From Ovis canadensis (lineage: Eukaryota; Chordata; Mammalia; Artiodactyla; Bovidae): a stretch of DNA of 64,000 bases. The DNA is taken from assembly GCF_042477335.2 (NCBI RefSeq), contig NC_091256.1:43107001-43171000 (forward strand). Reading direction: 5' to 3'. A program made the position numbers and the translations under genes. The notes below the pieces were generated by a model. It worked only from the letters and a program-made list of their open reading frames with translations, did not search any database and had not been told where the DNA came from. This document shows positions 60,451 through 64,000 of this stretch, one piece after another. How positions within the stretch are numbered: position 1 is the first letter of the stretch; the number at the start of each line of letters is the position of its first letter.

Positions 60451-60503
60451 CCTTTAACAGCAATGAATTTACTAGCATCACAGCCAACAGATATTTGGAA
60501 CAC
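60451..60503 (-). CDS. CATSPERE: CATSPERE internal exon with GC donor
   Basis: This is a 53-nt exon after acceptor TTACTTTAG. It encodes VFQISVGCDASKFIAVK and ends with GG. The donor reads AAAGG|GCAAGT, a textbook GC-type 5' splice site. An alternative GT donor four bases downstream (GCAA|GTATGT) would put a stop nine bases into the next exon. This is the most upstream CATSPERE exon I can support; earlier exons must lie beyond 60503, probably beyond the window. Confidence 0.8.
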
Positions 60504-61439
60504 CTAAAGTAAAGTAATTTAGGTGATGAGTTTAGTGGTTCTAAATCACATAGTCTAAAATATTACTACAGCTAAAAACAATTGCATTTTAGATCTGAAA
60601 TAACCCTTTAAATGTAGAGTTTGGTTATTCTGCTCTGTGCTGTTTCCTCCTTTGACAGTTTTTTTTTTTTCTTTCTTTGCTTTCTTTCACCCTTGGGGCT
60701 CACAAGCTCAAAGGTCAGGTCTCTGCTTTCTTACTTCTATATCAGAGAACCAATTTGATGTCATTTTTCACTAGCACCTCTACAATCATGACTATCAACT
60801 CTGTGGTTCCAGCTTGCACCTGACTCACCTGGAAGGTTTCTGTTATACATTTAACTATGAATTTGACTTCATTTTAGAACTAGAGTCCTCGTTCTTCCTC
60901 AACTGGGATAAGCAACTTCTATTTCTACTTGACTCCAGGACACCTTGCTCATTGCTGTATACCCTGCCCATCTTCCCATCCTCCACCGCAGGCTTTCTAA
61001 GCGGGATCTAGACACTTGCCATCTATTATAAACACGCCTTATATGTTGCATATTTTCACAAGGCAAATCTAAAAAAGAAAACCTTTAGGAATCAAGAGGG
61101 AAGGGTTAGAGAATGATGTCCAGTCAAGCTTGATGGATTTACAGAGTTGCACCTACTAAGCCCTTTCTGGCTTCATTAGAAAGGCATACTTCACAGCAGG
61201 AGTTTATGGATTTTATTCCTTGAACCACCTGATCTCACCCATAGGACCTGATTTGTTCTCTCAACAACTCTACCCACAGTCCTTGCTATCTATCATCACT
61301 AAATCTTTTCCCATCAAATGTATTTAGAAGCAGGGGTCTGCCCTTTATCTTTACTAAGTTACCCATATAAGGTACATGGTTGGCAGAGGTCCTCAAGTTT
61401 TTCATAGTTACAACACACTATCACTTGATGATATTATTT

Positions 61440-63020
61440 GTAACATCTCTTCTTTTCAGGGTCTTAGTTCACTAAAGTCATCCCTAACGTCAGAATTAAC
61501 AATCATGACTAAGATTAAAAATATGAGTTGACCTGGAGGTGGCTCTTCAACAAGAGCATGGGTGCAGAATGTGGGAAGCGTGAATAAGCCTGTTGTGCAG
61601 GGTACCCACTGCTGGAGGACTGACACATCCTTCCTGGGACTGGTCATCCAATAGAGAAATTCTGACGTATAGCCCAAATGAGAATGATGAGTGTATTGGG
61701 TTTCTTTATTAAGAAATATTTCTTTATCATTCTCTCAAGTACAGGGCAGAACTCCTCCTCCCTTAGCTCAGATCAGACACAGCATATTCCCCTCTAACTG
61801 GACAGAACAACTGAACTGAGACAGGAACTGAGACAGGAATTCTAAAGGCTTTCAACATAGAAATGTTGGAAGACAACATATTAGTCAGTGTAGTCATCTC
61901 TCCCTGGGAAATTTCACTTTGGAAGGAATTATTTTGTCCTTCTGCAGCCTGGCTTACTAGGGTGGCCTCACTGCATTCTGGTTCTTGGTGTATGGTTAAA
62001 AAACTGAGATGAAGCCTTGTTGGGGCTGCCAGTTCTATTTGCTGCTCTGCTGCAGGCTATGAAGACTCAGTGGCAAAGATGGCAGGCTCGTTTTCAAATT
62101 GCTCACCCCATGAGCCATTTGCTCCAGTAGGTTTATCTTACTTTGCCGACTAAGGTCCGTCTAGTCAAGGCTATGGTTTTTCCTGTGGTCATGTACGGAT
62201 GTGAGAGTTGGACTGTGAAGAAGGCTGAGCGCAGAAGAATTGATGCTTTTGAACTGTGGTGTTGGAGAAGACTCTTGGGAGTCCCTTGGACTGCAGGGAG
62301 ATCCAACCAGTCCATTCTGAAGGAGATCAGCCCTGGGATTACGTTGGAAGGAATGATGCTGAGGCTGAAACTCCAGTACTTTGGCCACCTCATGCGAAGA
62401 GTGGACTCATTGGAAAAGACTCTGATGCTGGGAGGGATTGGGGGCAGGAGGATAAGGGGATGACAGAGGATGAGACGGCTGGATGGCATCACGGACTCGA
62501 TGGACGCGAGTCTGAGTGAACTCCAGGAGTTGGTGATGGACAGGGAGGCCTGGCGTGCTGCGATTCATGGGGTTGCAAAGAGTCAGACACGGCTGAGTGA
62601 CTGAACTGAACTGAACTTCATCCAACCATAGAAGAAGTCTGTGGGCCCTCTGTCTATAGTACTTATCTGGCAGGCTGATGACTTGCTTACCAGTGGGGAT
62701 GGGAGCACAAAAAGGGGTCCCTGTGGTTTAGAGCATACCTTGCAGTTGTGTACTAGTTTTTATTTTCTTGGCTAGCTAGTTAATTCAATTAACTTTGAAT
62801 TCTTCATGTGGGTATGCCCCATTGTGCTCTGCCTGGTATATGTTTTCTTGCCACATTTTCCTATTGCCCAAAGGACTCTGGCATATTCCATCATCTACTA
62901 TATGGTCTATTCTCCATTCTATTTCAGTGGGTAGGTTAATACAAACTACCCGAAATGGGCACAGATGGTGGTTAGATTTGAATAGTCCATGTCTTGGGGT
63001 GTGCCAAGGAAGAAACCAGT
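61440..63020 (-). other. Degraded retroelement-like sequence, unassigned
   Basis: The minus-strand frame at 61456-61677 and text near 62650-63000 read vaguely like LTR-retroelement pol, but I cannot name a family. A BovB fragment sits in the middle. Confidence 0.25.
62137..62620 (+). mobile_element. BovB 3' fragment
   Basis: Sense 3' end: open reverse-transcriptase C-terminal frame (62143-62463) to ACTGAACTGAACTGAAC. Low divergence suggests a relatively recent insertion. Confidence 0.9.
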
Positions 63021-63024
63021 AATA

Positions 63025-63222
63025 TTAGGTAATTATTCTGTGACAAGTACTATTCTGGGCATTTTACATAAATTATCTCATTTAATACTCTCGACAAAGT
63101 AGGTAAATACTGTGAGATGGATATTATATTTCCCCTTTTATGAACGAGGCAGCCAAGACTCAGAGTGCTTAGGAGCTTCTTGAAGTCAATAGGTGGCAGA
63201 GCTTGCATTTGAACTCTGGTTA
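63025..63222 (-). repeat. MIR SINE
   Basis: ATTATCTCATTTAATACTCT, GAACGAGGCAGCCAAGACTC and AGGTGGCAGAGCTTGCATTT match antisense MIR. A Bov-tA follows. Confidence 0.8.
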
Positions 63223-63413
63223 GACAGTAAAGCACCTGCCTACAATGTGGCAGACCTGGGTTTGATCCATGGGTCAGGAAGATCCTCTGGAGAAGGAAAT
63301 GGCAACCCACTCCAGTACTCTTGCCTGGAAAATCCAATGGAAGGAGGAGCCTGGTAGGCTACAGTCCATGGGGTCGTAAAGAGTTGGACATGACTGAGCG
63401 ACTAAACTTTCAC
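63222..63413 (+). mobile_element. Bov-tA SINE
   Basis: 5'-truncated within the tRNA head, otherwise standard. Confidence 0.85.
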
Positions 63414-63432
63414 TTTCACTTACATTAACACT

Positions 63433-63643
63433 GGGCTTCCCTGGTGGCTCAGGCAGTAAAGAATCCACCTGCAATGCAGGAGACCCAGGTTCGATCTTTG
63501 GGTCAGGAAGAGCCCCTGGAGAAAGGAATAGTTACCTACTCCAGTATTCTTGCCTGGAGAATTCCATGGACAGAGGAGCCTGGTGGGCTACAGTCCATGG
63601 GGTTGCAAAGAGTCAGACATGGCTTAGTGACTAACACTTTCAC
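63433..63643 (+). mobile_element. Bov-tA SINE
   Basis: Full-length: GGCTTCCCTGGTGGCTCAGG to the GACTAACACTTTCAC end. Confidence 0.88.
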
Positions 63644-64000
63644 TCTAGATTAATATGTTTTGTAATGCCTGGGCTGGGCAGGAGAGGGGGCATATCTCTA
63701 AATTAGACAGGGAAAGAGATGGAGGAAATCATGGTGCTTCAGGGAGGCAACTTATATGGAATAAAGTGAAGCTAAAGATAGAGAAGGCAGACGGAGGGTG
63801 GGGCAAGAACTCGCTAGGTGGCAGGTTTTTGCTTCTTCAGCAGATTAAGCTGGGTAGGCAGCATGGTGGGTAAACAGGGGGAATGGTTAGTATGCATTTC
63901 CTGGGGAAGCAGTGTGTTTCAGCTGTGCTCAAGGGTGGATCACGTCTGCCTTAGTTCAAGGCTCCCTCTAAATTCATGGAATCCTGCCCTGATAGGAACA

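Larger units (their letters stand above)
60504..64000 (-). other. Region upstream of the last recognised CATSPERE exon
   Basis: This is probably a further CATSPERE intron. It holds a BovB 3' fragment, a MIR, two Bov-tA SINEs and degraded sequence at 61440-63020 whose minus strand reads loosely like retroelement pol. No CATSPERE exon passes the splice-site plus phase test here. Confidence 0.55.

Noticed and set aside
60820..60890. Possible further CATSPERE exon ending AACCTTCCAG|GTGAGTC
   Set aside because: The required frame hits a stop about 15 codons upstream, there is no good acceptor or pyrimidine tract, and the bases resemble a hAT/MER repeat.

Overview
This window is nuclear DNA from a bovid ruminant (cattle, sheep, goat or relative; I cannot separate these). 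The diagnostic content is the repeat load: many tRNA-headed Bov-tA SINEs, Bov-A2 dimers, BovB (RTE-type) LINEs and bovine-type L1 copies, laid over older MIR, L2-like, MER5A-like and Tigger sequence. Nearly all long open frames belong to these repeats. The host genes are small exons buried between them.

Two protein genes are supported, both on the minus strand and in tandem. (1) Exon 1 of DESI2 (coding 8225-8266, starting MGANQLVVLNVYDM) with its CpG-island promoter at about 7700-8650. Positions 1-8224 are the 5' part of DESI2 intron 1, and no further DESI2 exon was seen. (2) The last nine coding exons of CATSPERE, the epsilon subunit of the sperm CatSper calcium channel. In transcription order they are 60503-60451, 57949-57899, 57282-57249, 57179-57100, 47676-47577, 42934-42848, 36129-35972, 27739-27686 and 18664-18511. 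All eight junctions are phase-compatible and give one 256-residue C-terminal reading frame. It ends in a single transmembrane helix and a short lysine-rich tail. The order CATSPERE then DESI2 on one strand agrees with the arrangement I know from human 1q44. The rest of CATSPERE lies beyond 64000 and the rest of DESI2 lies before position 1.

Layout: 1-8224 is DESI2 intron 1, with a BovB at 626-3291 and a U2 snRNA/SINE chimera at 6155-6378. About 7700-8840 is the CpG island plus a cluster of three ZNF143-type motifs. 8840-18510 is intergenic, with a fold-back BovB at 9403-11788 and a twin-primed L1 at 14911-16791. 18511-60503 is the CATSPERE 3' region with introns of 69 bp to 9.4 kb. 60504-64000 is probably further CATSPERE intron, but no exon was recognised there.

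I found no novel multi-gene system; this is ordinary mammalian intron and intergenic DNA. The observations most worth checking are the U2-SINE chimera with a perfect 13-bp target-site duplication, a GC-AG intron in CATSPERE with a competing GT donor four bases away, the triple ZNF143 motif array upstream of DESI2, the BovB with a fold-back 5' end inside its own target-site duplication, and the L1 pair that brackets the CATSPERE exon encoding the membrane anchor.
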